Notes: generated from the sequence alone by a model not told the origin. DNA of 64,000 bases from Streptomyces triculaminicus (GCF_017349075.1 NZ_JAFMOF010000002.1:1818191-1882190), one strand, 5' to 3'. Shown: positions 54,201 through 63,904, numbered from the stretch's first letter. Program-made: numbers and translations.

Positions 54201-55124
54201 ATGGGGACTGTCGGGACCGGCGCAGAGGAGACAGCCGGCGAGCGGCGCCAACTGATCAATGTTGCTTACCGGTTGCTCGGTTCGGTGACCGAGGCCGAGG
54301 ATGCCGTACAGGCTGCCTACGCACGCTGGTACGGGCTGCCGCGAAGCCGGCGGGAGGAGATCCTCTCACCCGGCGCCTGGCTGACGACGGTGACCAGCCG
54401 CATCTGCCTGGACCTGCTCGGGTCCGTGCGGGCCCGCCGTGAACGCTATGCCGGCGCGTGGCTGCCCGAGCCGCTGCCCGACCGCACCGAGTGGGACCAG
54501 GCGGGCGGCGCCGACCCCACCGGCTCCGCGGACCCGGCCGACCAGATCGTTCTGGACGAGTCGGTGGGCATGGCCTTCCTCGTCGTCCTGGAGACGATGA
54601 CGCCCGCCGAGCGGGTGGCGTTCGTCCTGCACGAGGTCTTCCGGTACCCGTACGCCGAGGTCGCCGGCATCCTCGGCCGGACCCCTGCGGCCTGCAAGCA
54701 GCTGGCGGCCTCCGCCCGGCGGCGGGCGAGCGTCGCACGCCCTCCGGTGACGGCGACCGGCCAGGCCCACGTGGTCAGGCGCGTCAAAGAGGCATGGGAG
54801 TCCAAGGACATCACAGCCCTCGTCGGTCTCCTCAACCCGGCCGCCGTGATGACCGCCGACGGCGGCGGCATGGTCGGTACCGTCCTGCGCCCGGTCGAGG
54901 GCGGCGCGCGCATCGCCCAGTACATGGTCGCCATCGCCGACAAGGCTCCGGGGCTCGAACTCCTGGAGCGGTCGGTCAACGGTGTGCCGGGCCTGGTGGC
55001 CCAGCGCGCCGGCGCCGTCGTGACCGTAGCCTCGTTCGACGTCCTCGACGGGCGCGTCGCCCGGATCTGGGCCGTCCGCAACCCGGAGAAACTGCGGCCC
55101 TGGGGCGGCAGGGCGGTCCGCTAG
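54201..55124 (+). CDS. ECF41 (SigJ-like) RNA polymerase sigma factor
   Basis: 307 residues. Region 2: LINVAYRLLGSVTEAEDAVQ and YARWYGL; region 4: LHEVFRYPYAEVAGILGRTP. A SnoaL-like C-terminal domain follows (~110 residues) with the ADGGGM segment used for self-regulation in ECF41. No anti-sigma gene is needed in this class. The usual oxidoreductase or decarboxylase partner is absent; instead a membrane protein is divergent. ATG 54201. Confidence 0.92.
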   Translation: MGTVGTGAEETAGERRQLINVAYRLLGSVTEAEDAVQAAYARWYGLPRSRREEILSPGAWLTTVTSRICLDLLGSVRARRERYAGAWLPEPLPDRTEWDQAGGADPTGSADPADQIVLDESVGMAFLVVLETMTPAERVAFVLHEVFRYPYAEVAGILGRTPAACKQLAASARRRASVARPPVTATGQAHVVRRVKEAWESKDITALVGLLNPAAVMTADGGGMVGTVLRPVEGGARIAQYMVAIADKAPGLELLERSVNGVPGLVAQRAGAVVTVASFDVLDGRVARIWAVRNPEKLRPWGGRAVR

Positions 55125-55242
55125 GAACAGCGGTGCGCCGTGGCCCGGTTGGAACCAAGGAGATCGCGCGGCGATCTGGACGTTGGAGCGGGGCCCGAAG
55201 TGCGGGCAGCGGGGGAGGGGGCGGCCTTCCGTCCGGAGGACC

Positions 55243-56622
55243 CTATCCGGGAACCCGCGGGCTCACGATCATGCGGATGTCGTCGGCCGCCCACAGCACG
55301 AACCGTTCGATCGGAGTCACCTCGTGTCCTGGTGCGGGACGGAACCGGAAGCGCTTGAGCAGTACGGACAGGATCAACGCGGCCTCGACCATGGCCAGGC
55401 CGGTGCCCTCGCAGCTGCGCGGCCCGAGCCCGAACGGGATGTAGGCCAGCCTCGGCCGTCCGGTCATCTCCTGCGGAGTGAACCGCTCGGGTGTGAACTC
55501 CTCGGGCCGGGGCCAGTACTCGGGGTTCATATGGACGGCCCAGAACGGATAGAAGATCGTCGTCCCCGCCGGGATCTCGTGATGGCCCAGGACGAGGGCC
55601 TCGGTCGTCTCCCGCGCCCCGTAGGGGCCGGGCGGGTAGAGCCGCATCGATTCCTTGAGGACCATGTCCAGGTACGTGAGCCGCCGCAGGTCGGCGTACG
55701 CGGGAACCGCTCGGTCACCGAGCACGCGATCGAGCTCGGCGGCGACGCGCTCGGCCACCTCGGGATGCCGCCCCAGCAGGTGCAGGGTCCACGAGACGGC
55801 CACTCCGGTCGTATGGTGGCCGGCCAGCATCGTCACCATGACGGTGTCGCGGATGCGTGCGGGGCGCTCGCCGGCCTCGACGAGCGCCCCGATGAGGTCG
55901 CTGCTGTCCGCGCGGCCGCCATGCCGATGCGCCGCGACCATCCGGTCGACCGTCGCACGCAGGTGGGCGAGGGCTTCCTCCGCCCGCCGGGCACGTTCCT
56001 CCCGTGCGCCCGGGGCCGGTACTCGGTAGAGCCGCCCCATGTATTCGGCCAGCACCTCTTCGAACGAGGCGATGACGCTGTCCGCGTCCGTGGCGTCGCC
56101 TCCCAGCGCGAACTCGCAGATCATTCGCAGCGACAGGGCGGTGAGATCCTTCTGCAGCTCGACGGGCCCGCGGCCGGCCTGCTCGCCCCAGCGGTCGGCG
56201 AGCGCTGTCGCCAGTGCGGTAAGGGACGCGAAGTGCCGCTCGTGGGACGGGCGCCCGGCGAGCACCGAGAGCATCAACCGTCGCCACTGGGTGTGTTCGT
56301 GGGCCGGCATCACCTGGAGGTTGCCGGTCTCGAACAGCGGAGCAAGGAACTGGAACAGCCGCTCCGGTCGCTTGTCGATGTGCGCCGTGGACTCCAGCAG
56401 CACCGGGTCGGCGACCGACACGACCGTCCCCGCGCCCGGCAGCTGGAACCGTACGACGGGCCCGTACTCGGCATGCAGCCGCAACTGGTAGGTGTGCAGT
56501 CCGCCCGCCGCCGCGACTGCGCCGGCCCCACCGTCCGCCCGGGGCTCGGGTCCGGGAATATCCACCCCGCTCCTCCTCGCTGATCCGCCCGGTGCACAGG
56601 ACACCACCCTGTCGTCCACCAT
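55243..56622 (-). CDS. Cytochrome P450
   Basis: 459 residues. I helix AGHHTT, K helix ESMR (ExxR), heme loop FGLGPRSCEGTGLA with the Cys ligand. A bacterial soluble P450 of normal size; PERFTPQEMTGRPRLAYIPF precedes the heme loop. ATG 56622. No ferredoxin or reductase gene is next to it, and no biosynthetic partner is clear, so the substrate is unknown. Reads alone between the sigma gene and a degraded stretch. Confidence 0.92.
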   Translation of the reverse strand: MVDDRVVSCAPGGSARRSGVDIPGPEPRADGGAGAVAAAGGLHTYQLRLHAEYGPVVRFQLPGAGTVVSVADPVLLESTAHIDKRPERLFQFLAPLFETGNLQVMPAHEHTQWRRLMLSVLAGRPSHERHFASLTALATALADRWGEQAGRGPVELQKDLTALSLRMICEFALGGDATDADSVIASFEEVLAEYMGRLYRVPAPGAREERARRAEEALAHLRATVDRMVAAHRHGGRADSSDLIGALVEAGERPARIRDTVMVTMLAGHHTTGVAVSWTLHLLGRHPEVAERVAAELDRVLGDRAVPAYADLRRLTYLDMVLKESMRLYPPGPYGARETTEALVLGHHEIPAGTTIFYPFWAVHMNPEYWPRPEEFTPERFTPQEMTGRPRLAYIPFGLGPRSCEGTGLAMVEAALILSVLLKRFRFRPAPGHEVTPIERFVLWAADDIRMIVSPRVPG

Positions 56623-56716
56623 GGACCGGTGTCGACCGGTGCGTCGCGTTCCGGCCGTGGCGGGGCGGGTCAGGTCCCGGCCACGGCCCATTTCGCTCGC
56701 GTGGACAGCCGGCTGA

Positions 56717-57380
56717 GCGCCCGGCGGTGCCACTGGGTAACCGTTCCGCCCGGCGCGGTGCCATTGATGCCGCCCGCCGCCCGCCGCCCGCCGCCCACCG
56801 CTCCAGCGCCCGCCCCGCCGCCGCGAGGTCACCCTTGCGGCGCTCGAGGCGGGCGAGGGCGTACGCCTCCGAGGCCCGGTCCCATGCCGTGTCCTGCAGG
56901 TGTTCGTGGACCTGTTCGCCCGCTTCAACCCCGTCAACGAACACATCCTCCAAGCCATCGCCGACAGCCGATACGGTCCCCTGCGCACCTGGGAGACCAA
57001 GATCCGCACCGCACTGCTGTGGGTCCTCCAGCGACAGGCTCCACGGCCGGACACGATGTCCGTCGGCCACGCTCTGGCGGCGCACGGCAGTCACCAACTT
57101 GCGGAAGTGGTGCGGACTCAGCCCGGCAAACGGGGCTATCCAGGACGGTTCCGATGCCGTGATCACGCCAGCCATCGCAAGATCATCGCACCTGCGACCA
57201 TGTGTGACGGGAAGACCTCCAGCAACCGCATGAGGACCAGAGGCAGAGTGCCTCGTTGCCGTGCCGACGGTCGTTGTGAAGATCACCTGCTTGCCCTCAA
57301 CCGCACTTGAGGTCATACGGTCTCCGCATGACCCGCACGATATGCGGGCTCCATACTGAAGTGCCTGAAGGGAATATCTC
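56717..57380. other. Degraded stretch without intact gene
   Basis: On the minus strand 56710-56900 reads RASEAYALARLERRKGDLAA, like a TPR helix pair from a large regulator. On the plus strand 56900-57050 reads VFVDLFARFNPVNEHILQAI and then loses coding character. Neither has complete ends. A CCCGCA-N5-TGCGGG dyad (57332-57348) belongs to the next gene. Confidence 0.35.
57332..57348. promoter_or_regulatory. Dyad before MarR-like gene
   Basis: CCCGCA and TGCGGG, perfect 6-bp arms with a 5-bp spacer, 32 bp before ATG 57381. Candidate operator for the following winged-helix protein. Confidence 0.45.
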
Positions 57381-57848
57381 ATGACGACCCAGCAGATCTC
57401 CGACGTCGAACTCGCCGGACAGCCCGCCGCGTACTGGACCGGTGTCGCCTACGAGGCGCTCATCGCGTACACCCGGGCCCAGCAGGCCGAAAAGGGCTAC
57501 ACCCAGCCCCAATTCTGGCTGCTGCGCAACCTGTCGGTGAACGACATCTCGCCCGACGGCGAGGGGATGAGCCTGCCCGAGCTGCGGGAGGCCATGGCCT
57601 CCTACATCCGGCCCGAAGACGACCTGGCGGTGGAGGCCGAAGTACTCCTGGAGCGCGGCTGGCTGACCCGCGATGCCGAGGACCGGCTGTGGCTCACCGC
57701 GCAGGGAGAACAGGCCCGCGTCGACCTCGCGCGCAACGCCCCCGCGATCCGCGCCGCCCTCCACGAGGGCATCGACGACAAGGATTACGTCACCACGGTA
57801 AAGGTGCTCCAGCGGCTGATCCGCAACGCGGGCGGGCCTGTTGCCTGA
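57381..57848 (+). CDS. MarR-like winged-helix protein
   Basis: 155 residues. YEALIAYTRAQQAEKGYTQP and FWLLRNLS start the domain; SLPELREAMASYIRPEDDL and VEAEVLLERGWLTRDAEDRLWLT give the winged helix and beta wing, and a long C-terminal helix follows (VKVLQRLIRNA). It likely represses a nearby gene or itself through the dyad upstream. ATG 57381 with AAGGGAA nearby. The ligand is unknown. Confidence 0.75.
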   Translation: MTTQQISDVELAGQPAAYWTGVAYEALIAYTRAQQAEKGYTQPQFWLLRNLSVNDISPDGEGMSLPELREAMASYIRPEDDLAVEAEVLLERGWLTRDAEDRLWLTAQGEQARVDLARNAPAIRAALHEGIDDKDYVTTVKVLQRLIRNAGGPVA

Positions 57849-57944
57849 CAGGCCGCGAGCCCGGGACGAAGCTCCCCAGGCCCCGGGTGAGTTCGTGGCA
57901 GGTCGAACGTCGTGGTCGAGCAACCGGGGGCACCCCGCTGTCCA

Positions 57945-58462
57945 ACCGACGTTCAGGATCTTCTCGTACTCGGCCTTCAGCTTCGCGTTACCCTCGCCCT
58001 GGATGCCCTTGTAGGCGAACTGCAGGGCGGCCTTCGCCTTGGTCACCTCCGACTTTGTGATGAGCGCGAAGAGTAGGGACCGGCCGTAGGTGACTGCCGA
58101 GACATACAGCGGGGGTTGTTGATCCCGATGCGCCCAGCTTCCTCAAGGTCCTTGAAGTCTTCCCAGGTGAGCTTGTCAGTGAACCGCTTCTTTGGGGTGC
58201 TCTTTCCGTCACAGGTGATGGTGAACGCGCTCTGCAGGAAGCACGCGAGGATCGTCTTCCCGTCCTTGTGCTTCTCCAGCTTCGTGTTGCCGCTGCCGCT
58301 GAATCCCATGTAGCTGGCGGAGACGTCCGCCTCCAGCAGTGCCGACTCGACCGAGGACGCCACGACCATCTTGTAGTACATGTTGTCGGCGACGTCCTTC
58401 TGGCCGCCCATCATCTTCACGATCTTCTCCTGTGCTGCGGAGGCGGAGGGCTTTTCGACCAC
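57945..58462 (-). pseudogene. Cholesterol-dependent (thiol-activated) cytolysin fragment
   Basis: About 165 codons. LQSAFTITCDGKSTPKKRF, LTWEDFKDLEEAG and NNPPLYVSAVTYGRSLLFAL match the CDC core around the conserved VSxVxYGR segment (compare perfringolysin APPLMVSNVAYGRTIYVKLE). A run of five C at 58111-58115 breaks the phase; six would restore it. The N-terminal domain, membrane-binding domain 4 and undecapeptide are missing. It ends at YEKILN and begins beside a recombinase fragment. The parent toxin would form pores in sterol membranes; this copy cannot. Confidence 0.75.
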
Positions 58463-58530
58463 CGTTCGAAGACGCCTGCCCGTACGTGCGCGTATGCCCC
58501 GGCGGCGTCCTGCCGGCGATCGACTAGGAG

Positions 58531-59379
58531 GTCGCTGCCGCGGACGTCCACGAGCGGTTCACCGCATTCCTGGACGGATATCGCCGCGACTGCCGGGTCG
58601 CACATTTGCTGCTCTCGCTGATGGGGCTCCGTCCTGCAGAGGTGTGTGGCCTGCGCTGGGAGGACGTAGATCTGGAGGCGGAGACGCTGTATATCGCCAA
58701 CACTCGGACGCTGATGGGCAACAAGGAGATCATCGAGAAGGGCACGAAGTCGATGGCGGGGGAGCGGCTGCTACCCCTCCCATCAATGGTGTGCGACGCC
58801 TTGCGCGTGCTGCGTGCGATTCAGGCGGCGGACCGGCTGGCGATCGGGGAGGCGTACGTTCATGCGGGCTACGTCTTTGTGGACGAGCTCGGCACCACGC
58901 TGAACGGCCGGCAGCTTCGGGTCCGTGCATACCTGATCATGGACCGGAGTGATCTCCGTCGCGTACGCCTGTACGATGCCCGCGCCGCGTGCTTGACGTA
59001 CTTGGCGAACAAGGACGTGCGGGACCACATCCTTGCCTGGTGGGCCGGCCACACGAACGTCAAGACGACGAAGAAGTGGTACGTGAAGCCGAGCGTGGAG
59101 GACCTCCGTCCTACGCCGAACACCCTGCAATACCGCTCTGACGGGCCAGAAGACGCCCCGGTCCTGGTCCTGGGCCCGACCCTCGGTACTACATGGCACA
59201 GGAAGTACGTGCCGCCGGGTGTCGTCGCCGGCGATCGGCTCCAGGGACGCACCAGAACGGGCTCGGTCATATGGCCGAACCCTGACGAGGCTCCGGTGGG
59301 AACAGGCGGCGCGGATGGCAGACGCGGGGTCAGCCCCGGGCGAGCCGGGGGAGGAGGGCTTCGGCGTTGCCGCGGTTGA
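58531..59379 (+). pseudogene. Tyrosine recombinase/integrase, 5'-truncated
   Basis: LLLSLMGLRPAEVCGLRWED has the first catalytic Arg; RLYDARAACLTYLANK has the second box (H replaced by Y) and WAGHTNVKTTKKWYVKP has the His/Trp and catalytic Tyr. The N-terminal core-binding domain is missing; an in-frame stop lies at 58527. From about 59130 the frame runs into noise. Typical of Streptomyces phage or integrative-element integrases. It abuts the cytolysin fragment head to head. Confidence 0.75.
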
Positions 59380-60268
59380 CGGCGTGCAGCTGTCCGGGTG
59401 CCCAGTGCGGGTAGCTGTCCAAGGCGGCGTCGAAGCCGGTGCCCCAGTCCTCGGGAACCATGGGGAAGTCGCTGCCGTAGAGCACGTGTCCGGGTGCCGC
59501 GAAGGCGAGGAGCGAGGGCAGCATGGCCGGGCCGGCTGCGAAGGCGGTGTCGAAGTAGAAGCGCCGAAGGTCGGTCAGGACGCCCTCGGGGGTGGTGCCG
59601 GTCCGCAACCGTCCGGCGCAGGCGAACCGGTGGGAGGCGTACGGCAGGAAGCCGCCGGCGTGGGGCAGGATCATCCGGATCCGCGGGTACCGGCGCGGAA
59701 CACCGTTGAGGACCAGGTGCAGGGCGGTGCGGGTGGTGTCGTACGGGAAGTCCGCCAGCGGGGCGGGCAGGTCCGAGAGCGCGGCGCCCGGCGGTGCGGT
59801 GGGGTGGATGAGGACGACTGTGCCACGGGCGTCCAGCTCGGCCCAGAGCGGCTCGAACGCGGGGTCGCCGAGGTAGCGGCCGTGGGCGTTGCTGAGCACC
59901 GTCACCCCGTCGGCGTCCAGTTCGTCCAGGGCATGCGCGGCCTCGGCGAGCGCGCCGTCCACGTCCGGCAGGGGAAGGACGGCGAAGTGCCCGAACCGGT
60001 CGGGCCGGTCCTTGACGAGTTCCGCCGTGTACGTGTTGACCTTCCGGGCCGTGGCGCGGGCCCCGGCCGGGTCGTCAGGCGCCCCGACCGGCGCGGCGAA
60101 CGACAGCATGCCGGTGGCGATCGACCGGCGGTCCATCATCGCGATCGCGCTCCGCTCGTCCCAGACCGGCGCCGGCCAGCCGAAGGCCGTGGCGCGGCCG
60201 GACATCGCCCGGCGCTGCTCCGGCGGGATCAGGTGCTGGTGGACATCGACGCGTGCGGGACTCGTCAT
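59330..60268 (-). CDS. Amidohydrolase-family (ACMSD-like) decarboxylase/hydrolase
   Basis: 312 residues. VDVHQHLIPPEQ gives the HxH metal site; VLIHPTAPP and ILPHAGGFLPY the following His; LYGSDFPMVPED the Asp. This is the amidohydrolase 2 group with 6-methylsalicylate or aminocarboxymuconate decarboxylases. ATG 60268 fits the family start; the frame reads to 60325. Its 3' end overlaps the noise part of the recombinase remnant. The true substrate cannot be told. Confidence 0.88.
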   Translation of the reverse strand: MTSPARVDVHQHLIPPEQRRAMSGRATAFGWPAPVWDERSAIAMMDRRSIATGMLSFAAPVGAPDDPAGARATARKVNTYTAELVKDRPDRFGHFAVLPLPDVDGALAEAAHALDELDADGVTVLSNAHGRYLGDPAFEPLWAELDARGTVVLIHPTAPPGAALSDLPAPLADFPYDTTRTALHLVLNGVPRRYPRIRMILPHAGGFLPYASHRFACAGRLRTGTTPEGVLTDLRRFYFDTAFAAGPAMLPSLLAFAAPGHVLYGSDFPMVPEDWGTGFDAALDSYPHWAPGQLHAVNRGNAEALLPRLARG

Positions 60269-60589
60269 GCCTTCCGAACCTCCTCGAATCCCCGTCTCCC
60301 CGGTCCCGGGCAATGACCACGGCAAGACGGCCTACCCATCAGACGCGACGGTGAGACGGAACGGGTCCACTGGGCACCGGACCCGGGCGGCCCGGCCCGG
60401 GGAGACCACCCGGGCGGCCCAACGGACCGACCGGCCCCGTTCCCTCACAGCGTGCGGGGAAGGCGCCGCCTTCGTCACGCTGAACCCGTCATGCAGCCCT
60501 CGTCGCCGAGTCGCGGTGAAGGCAGCCCTGCCGATGGTAGCCAGCAGCCTGGGCCGCTTCCCGGAAGACGGGACAAGGGAGGTGGCCTC

Positions 60590-61390
60590 TGCGGTGGCGG
60601 GCCCGAAGTCGGCCTCCCGGAAAGGGCATTCGGCTGATGCGAGCGCCGACGTGGGAGTCAGCGGGAGTGGGGTGTGGGGGTAGGACCCCAGCCCGTAGCG
60701 GCGGCCGTGACGGCGGGTGTAGACCGCGTGGTCGGGATAGCGGACGATCGGGGTATCCGACAGGGGTGTCGTCAAGGCCCCCAACCTCGGTGGTGAACAC
60801 GTAGGGATGCTGGACATGCACCATTGGCAGCCGCACGCCGGTGCCCGCCGCCAGCACAGGACCCCAGATGCCCGTGGCCAGAACCACCCAGTCGGCCCTG
60901 AGAAGCTCTGCGTCCTTCCCTACGCGGACGCCGACGACCCGGCCACGGTCGCTCTCCAACGCGCGTACGGGCGTGTTCCAGCGGAAACCGGCACCGCCGC
61001 TCTCAACGGCGTCGACCAGTGCGTGCGTGAGGGCGACCGGATCGGCGACACCGTCAGAGGGGACGTACAGCGCGCCCAGCGCCCGTTCGGCGTCGACCAG
61101 CGCGGGGGCCAGCGCGACGGCATCGACCGCATCGAGCACCCGGGCCTCGATGCCCAGGCGGCGCCCGTGCTCGAGGTCGCGGTGGGCTTGGTCCTGGCGA
61201 GCCGGGTCGGGTGGCGATCTCCAGGCATCCGACTTGCCAGAAGAGTGGCGCCGACGCGGTCTCCGAGAGGGCGCGGTAGGTGGCGTCGCTGTCCTTGGCC
61301 AGCACGGCCAGTCCCGGCGTAGCGCTGAGCTGGCCGACGTAGCCGGGGGCCAGACCGGTCGATCCAGGTAGCACATCGCGGTCACGGGCG
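60590..61390 (-). pseudogene. FAD-dependent oxidoreductase (DAO/dimethylglycine-oxidase-like) remnant
   Basis: TGLAPGYVGQLSATPGLAVL and ATYRALS (one phase), then EHGRRLGIEARVLDAVDA, VVLATGIWGPVLAAGTGV and VHVQHPYVF (next phase), then IVRYPDHAVYTRRHGRRYGL (third phase) follow the order of the FAD domain of DAO-type enzymes. At least two frame changes, near 61200 and 60790, and both ends are missing. It is decayed; the N-terminal FAD fingerprint is not seen. Confidence 0.65.
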
Positions 61391-61506
61391 TCGACGAGAC
61401 CTCTACAAGACCCCTGGTACTGACGAGCTTCTGCCCACCCCTGTCTGGTCGTGGAGTCGGCCTGCCGTGGTGCTGCCCCACGTACGCGGTGGGCGGGGGA
61501 GAGCGG

Positions 61507-61818
61507 TCACAGCGTCGGCTTCCGCCCGTCCCGCGTGCGTGGCACGCCCGCGGCGTCGGCGGCTTCGTGCAGCGACCGGAGTGCCAGCAGAAGGACTCCG
61601 ATGTCGTCCAGATAGATGGGGTCGGGCAGCAGGTCCACGGGGGAGACGAGGTAGAGCAGGGCGCCCCAGAAAAGCAGCCTGCTGCTGTCCGGCACACCGG
61701 CGCCGCGCAGCAGCCGCCGGGCCTTGAAGAGCCGGACCGCGACGATCACGGCTGCGACGGCGGTCGCAGCGGACAATACGGCCAGGACACCGACGACGAT
61801 CCACAACGTGTCGCTCAT
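61507..61818 (-). CDS. DUF1232/YkvA-like membrane protein
   Basis: 103 residues. One N-terminal membrane helix (IVVGVLAVLSAATAVAAVIV), then FWGALLYLVSPVDLLPDPIY, the conserved YxxxPxDLIPD motif of DUF1232 (YkvA). ATG 61818. Small single-gene unit; function unknown. Confidence 0.85.
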   Translation of the reverse strand: MSDTLWIVVGVLAVLSAATAVAAVIVAVRLFKARRLLRGAGVPDSSRLLFWGALLYLVSPVDLLPDPIYLDDIGVLLLALRSLHEAADAAGVPRTRDGRKPTL

Positions 61819-61944
61819 GCCTACCGCCTACCCAGGACGGTCGCCGCAGGCCCGCACATTCACCTCATGGGCGCTGTCGCGGTGCCCGCCCGGGCCCTTT
61901 GGGCAGGAGGCTACGAAGTTGGCTTGTGGGCGATGTCCGAGTGC

Positions 61945-62299
61945 CTACGGTCGGGCCGGCCTTGAGCGCGAGTCGTCCCGGTCCGTGGCGGGTACGGCGT
62001 CGGCGGGGTGGCTCAGCAGCTCTGCTTGCGGGGTGGCCAGGGCGAGAGCGTCCTCGCGGCGACGCCGGGCGCTCTCGCTGCGGATCTGGTCGACCAGCTT
62101 GCGGGAGGCGACGGTGATCAGCCAGCCTCGGGGGTTGTCCCGCACCCCCGCCTCGGGCCACTGCAGGGCGGCGGCCAGCAGCGCTTCCTGGACCGCGTCC
62201 TCGCACACGTCGAATATGCCGTAGCGACGGACGAGCGCGCCGAGGACCTGCGGCGCCAGCCCGCGTAGCAGGTCCTCGGCGGCGTGGCGCGGCGGTCAC
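61945..62299 (-). pseudogene. ECF42-type sigma factor, truncated and frameshifted
   Basis: GTG 62299 overlaps the YciI stop. The first codons are out of phase; from AEDLLRGLAPQVLGALVRRY the sigma region 2 reads correctly (CEDAVQEALLAAALQWP, WLITVASRKLVDQIRSE). After ATDRDDS it ends in an early stop, so region 4 and the long C-terminal domain of ECF42 are absent. Its position behind a DGPF/YciI gene is characteristic of ECF42. Not functional. Confidence 0.75.
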
Positions 62300-62652
62300 A
62301 TGTCCGCCGCGGATTCGTGCAGCACCGGCCACAGCTCGACCGGCTCCACATCGGCGAACGGCATGTCCGCGGTGATCTCCTGGGCCCGCTCCGGACTGTC
62401 GCAGTCCAGCATGTAGAAGCTGGCGATGTACTCCTTGGTCTCCAGATACGGGCCGTCGGTGACCGCCGGGACGCCGGCCTCACGGCGCACGAGCTGGGCG
62501 TTGGCCGTGTCCGCCAGGCCGTAGGCGCCCAGCAGTTCACCGCTTTCGCGGTACTTCTTGTTGAACGCCTCCTGCTCGGCGATCGCCTCCGGCCACGCCT
62601 CGGCCGGGAAGGAGTCCCGGACGGCGAGTGTCGAGATCTTCCGCCCGGCCAC
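62296..62652 (-). CDS. YciI/DGPF-domain protein
   Basis: About 118 residues. Contains AIAEQEAFNKKYRESGELLG, LGAYGLADTANAQLV and TDGPYLETKEYI, the DGPF-type signature. ECF42 sigma genes follow such genes. The normal start (MKYM…) is not found; the first ~15 codons are foreign and no RBS is seen. GTG 62652 is nominal, and the N-terminus was probably replaced at a junction next to the hairpin at 62672-62705. May be a broken gene. Confidence 0.65.
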   Translation of the reverse strand: MAGRKISTLAVRDSFPAEAWPEAIAEQEAFNKKYRESGELLGAYGLADTANAQLVRREAGVPAVTDGPYLETKEYIASFYMLDCDSPERAQEITADMPFADVEPVELWPVLHESAADM

Positions 62653-62671
62653 GCCGAACAGTCCGGACCGA

Positions 62672-62705
62672 GCGCGCCGGCCGGAACGATTTCCGGCCGG
62701 CGCGC
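62672..62705. terminator. Strong hairpin terminator
   Basis: Perfect 15-bp inverted repeat GCGCGCCGGCCGGAA with a CGAT loop. It follows the stop of the minus-strand hydrolase (62726) by 20 bp, so it terminates that gene and separates it from YciI. Confidence 0.85.
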
Positions 62706-62725
62706 CGAGCACTGCGATCGTCTTG

Positions 62726-63454
62726 TCAGCTCAGGTGCCGGGCGAAGAACTGGAGCGAGCTGTCCACTTCGAACGACGGGACATCCCCGTGCTTGCCGGG
62801 GTTGGCGTGCAGCGTCTTCTCGGCAGAGGCCAAGGCGTCGAACAACGCCAGGCTCTGGTCCCGCGGAACCATGTGGTCGTCCCACTGGACCACGAACTCC
62901 ACCGGCACGGTGATCCGCGCGGCGTCCTCGGCCAGCCCGTGCACACCGAGCAGGCCCAGCACCGCGGCGCGGATCCGGGGCTCTGCGGCGATGAGCGGGA
63001 TGCCGAGCCCGCAGCCCATCGACATGCCGCAATAACCCACCGGGCCGACGCCGACCTGGTCGAGGCGCTGGACCGCGGTCAGGACCGCCTGCCAGTCCGC
63101 GACAGCCTGGCCGGCCAGATGGCTGTGCATGCCGGCGACCAGCGCGCCGGGATTCTTACCGGCGGCCATGCCGGCCCGCATTTCGGCCGCGACGCGACCG
63201 AACTCCTCGTCCTTGGGCCGGTCGCCGTGGTTGGGTGCGTCGATCGCGACGACGGCGAAACCCTCGGCGGCGTAGCGGCGCGCGCGGGACACGGTGCCGG
63301 GGGCCATCTTGTGCTGCCCGCCGCCGTGGCCCAGCAGGATCAGGGGACGAGTACCGCAGGCGCCTTCCGGCGTCCAGAGCACGCCGGGGATCTCGTCGAG
63401 GGTGAAGAACTGCTCGGTGACGCCATCCGATGACGTCTGGGAGGTGAAGCGCAT
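62726..63454 (-). CDS. Dienelactone-hydrolase-like alpha/beta hydrolase
   Basis: 242 residues. LILLGHGGGQHK is the oxyanion strand, VAIDAPNHGDRP the next loop, YCGMSMGCGLGIPL the nucleophile Ser (GxSxG), and the C-terminal Asp/His occur in QWDDHMVPRDQS and NPGKHGDVP. Full length for small DLH-like hydrolases. ATG 63454. A strong terminator follows. Substrate unknown. Confidence 0.88.
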   Translation of the reverse strand: MRFTSQTSSDGVTEQFFTLDEIPGVLWTPEGACGTRPLILLGHGGGQHKMAPGTVSRARRYAAEGFAVVAIDAPNHGDRPKDEEFGRVAAEMRAGMAAGKNPGALVAGMHSHLAGQAVADWQAVLTAVQRLDQVGVGPVGYCGMSMGCGLGIPLIAAEPRIRAAVLGLLGVHGLAEDAARITVPVEFVVQWDDHMVPRDQSLALFDALASAEKTLHANPGKHGDVPSFEVDSSLQFFARHLS

Positions 63455-63608
63455 CAGCGTTTCAAGCCTTTCGGGAATGCCTTGTGTGAGCGCTCCCTAG
63501 GCCATGCGAAGGAGAAGGAGGGAGCCCCGACGTGTCACAGTGTTGATCGGTCTCACCTCCTCGAATGCGCAATGGTGCACGGCGGCGCCGAAGGTATCAC
63601 AAAGATCA

Positions 63609-63851
63609 TCACTCGCGCCTCGCCGGGGCGAACGCTGCCGAGGACGGCCACGCTCGCTGCGCGTGGACTTCCCCCGACGACCCGCTGCTCGCGCCAGCCG
63701 GCGTCGAGTACCGCCTGCGCAGCGTGGCCCCGTCGGCTGGGAGCAACTCCTCGAGCCGGCCACGGAACTCGTCGACTCCGCCGTCGTGACGGATGCGCAT
63801 CCGCGTCGTCACCCACGGCCCAGGGCAAACCGTAAACCGCGTCGCCTTCAA
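63609..63851 (-). CDS. Unassigned 80-codon ORF
   Basis: From ATG 63851, with strong GC3 bias. Contains WVTTRMRIRHDGGVDEFRGR and LEELLPADGATLRRRYSTP. A second frame at 63553-63858 overlaps it. I do not recognise a family; it could be a truncated gene. Confidence 0.3.
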   Translation of the reverse strand: MKATRFTVCPGPWVTTRMRIRHDGGVDEFRGRLEELLPADGATLRRRYSTPAGASSGSSGEVHAQRAWPSSAAFAPARRE

Positions 63852-63875
63852 GAGTCATACGGACAAACTCGACTG

Positions 63876-63904
63876 TTGACGTTGTGTGTTCACCAACTTA
63901 AGGT
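63876..63904 (+). promoter_or_regulatory. Putative sigma-70-type promoter
   Basis: TTGACG, 17 bp, TAAGGT. The local sequence is AT-richer than its surroundings. About 38 bp before the ATG at 63943. Confidence 0.5.

Noticed and set aside
56900..57310. Possible 136-codon gene
   Set aside because: The first ~45 codons look coding but the rest does not, and there is no proper start; treated as remnant.
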